Below, one piece after another: positions 63,360 through 64,000 of a stretch of DNA of 64,000 nucleotides (positions within the stretch are counted from its first letter, which is position 1; every line of letters begins with the position of its first letter). The stretch comes from Eretmocerus hayati. Its lineage: Eukaryota; Arthropoda; Insecta; Hymenoptera; Aphelinidae. The DNA lies in assembly GCA_029851415.1 (NCBI GenBank), contig CM056742.1, forward strand, positions 155,997,121-156,061,120, read 5' to 3'. Both the position numbers and the translations under genes were made by a program. The notes under the pieces are model-generated. The model did no database searches. It had not been told where the DNA came from and saw only the letters and a list, made by a program, of their open reading frames with translations.

Positions 63360-64000
63360 TCGGTATTGCTCTGCTTATTTTCATCCCATGAAGAATAAGT
63401 GGACAGCGACTCCATCAACGAAGAAAATTTTCCTCGGGAATAACCCATCAGACAACTCGTTGTATTATTGTAGTAACAGACCCTCTGATTCTTATTATAA
63501 TACAAAATTGATGCCTCGTTGGTTGGATTTTCCCCATTCAAAGTCACGCTTGTCGACAGACAGACGTGTATACCTACATATACATTATACTCAGCTCGTT
63601 TAATCACAACAAGAGTTTTCTCTAATAATTTGGGAAAATTTTGTTGGAAAAAGGGGGACTAAGGTTCACTTTGGAAGTATTTAATTTATGAGGTGTTTTA
63701 TCGCGTTGACAGATAAGTTTTTTCAAACTCACTCGGTCGAATGGATGGATAGAAAAGTAATGTAGAATATAATGTATCTACGCAAGCATGATATCGTCAT
63801 TTCGATCGCTTAATACTTGCGTGACATGTGCTATACATACATATATCGTGTATAAAGTGTCTATTCTAGTGATGCTCATGCCTAGAAATTAATTACGACT
63901 TAGTGCGCGATACTTAGTATTCTTATAATATTATTATTACTCTACTTGTTCACGATATCTATGTTCAATGTCGTGGTGGCTTTTTCTGTGCTTCGAATTT
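63360..64000. other. Gene-free window end
   Basis: Short frames on both strands at 63356-63607 without recognisable features. I see nothing else. Confidence 0.45.

Noticed and set aside
1..64000. CRISPR arrays, operons, phage or bacterial elements
   Set aside because: The window is eukaryotic nuclear DNA; the only regularly spaced repeats are the 316 bp array and microsatellites, which lack spacer structure.

Overview
This is a 64 kb piece of AT-rich animal nuclear DNA, most probably from an insect and plausibly a hymenopteran. The assignment rests on one recognisable host gene, a spliced Tob-family gene with insect-style polyglutamine and polyalanine runs, in a setting of very long non-coding stretches, microsatellites, fold-back DNA elements and a decayed non-LTR retrotransposon. 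Nothing looks bacterial or organellar. The order within insects is an inference.

Layout: 1-5540 is the 3' flank and probable 3' UTR of Tob. 5541-7653 (minus strand) holds two coding exons of Tob, the 503 bp intron between them, and 140 bp of 5' UTR that begins at a good splice acceptor, so at least one more Tob exon and its promoter should lie at higher coordinates. 7654-22985 has no gene I can support; it may contain Tob 5' introns and control regions. It includes a GC-richer patch at 19.5-19.9 kb, an AC/C microsatellite at 20.8 kb and a small unidentified open frame at 21.26 kb.

22986-47571 is a repeat landscape: two copies of a ~625 bp near-palindromic element 24 kb apart, several shorter inverted-repeat elements (28.7, 29.3, 36.3, 45.2, 46.1 and 46.5 kb), and a 5'-truncated, mutation-ridden CR1/jockey-like LINE on the minus strand (40.86-42.42 kb). 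49680-51009 is a tandem array of about 4.2 units of ~316 bp. 51600-52464 is a TA-flanked DNA transposon-like element with unusual subterminal repeats. 55.1-56.4 kb holds a CACTGA-rich fold-back and a degenerate tRNA-like sequence. 56.8-64 kb holds long AT microsatellites, a second copy of a dispersed repeat, and two more fold-backs; the last (62887-63356) has a TAA duplication like PIF/Harbinger elements.

Only Tob is a confident functional gene. The most unusual whole-window signal is the 9-mer TGCAAGCTC (or its complement), seen at least 16 times where about 0.5 would be expected by chance. No multi-gene system is present in this window.
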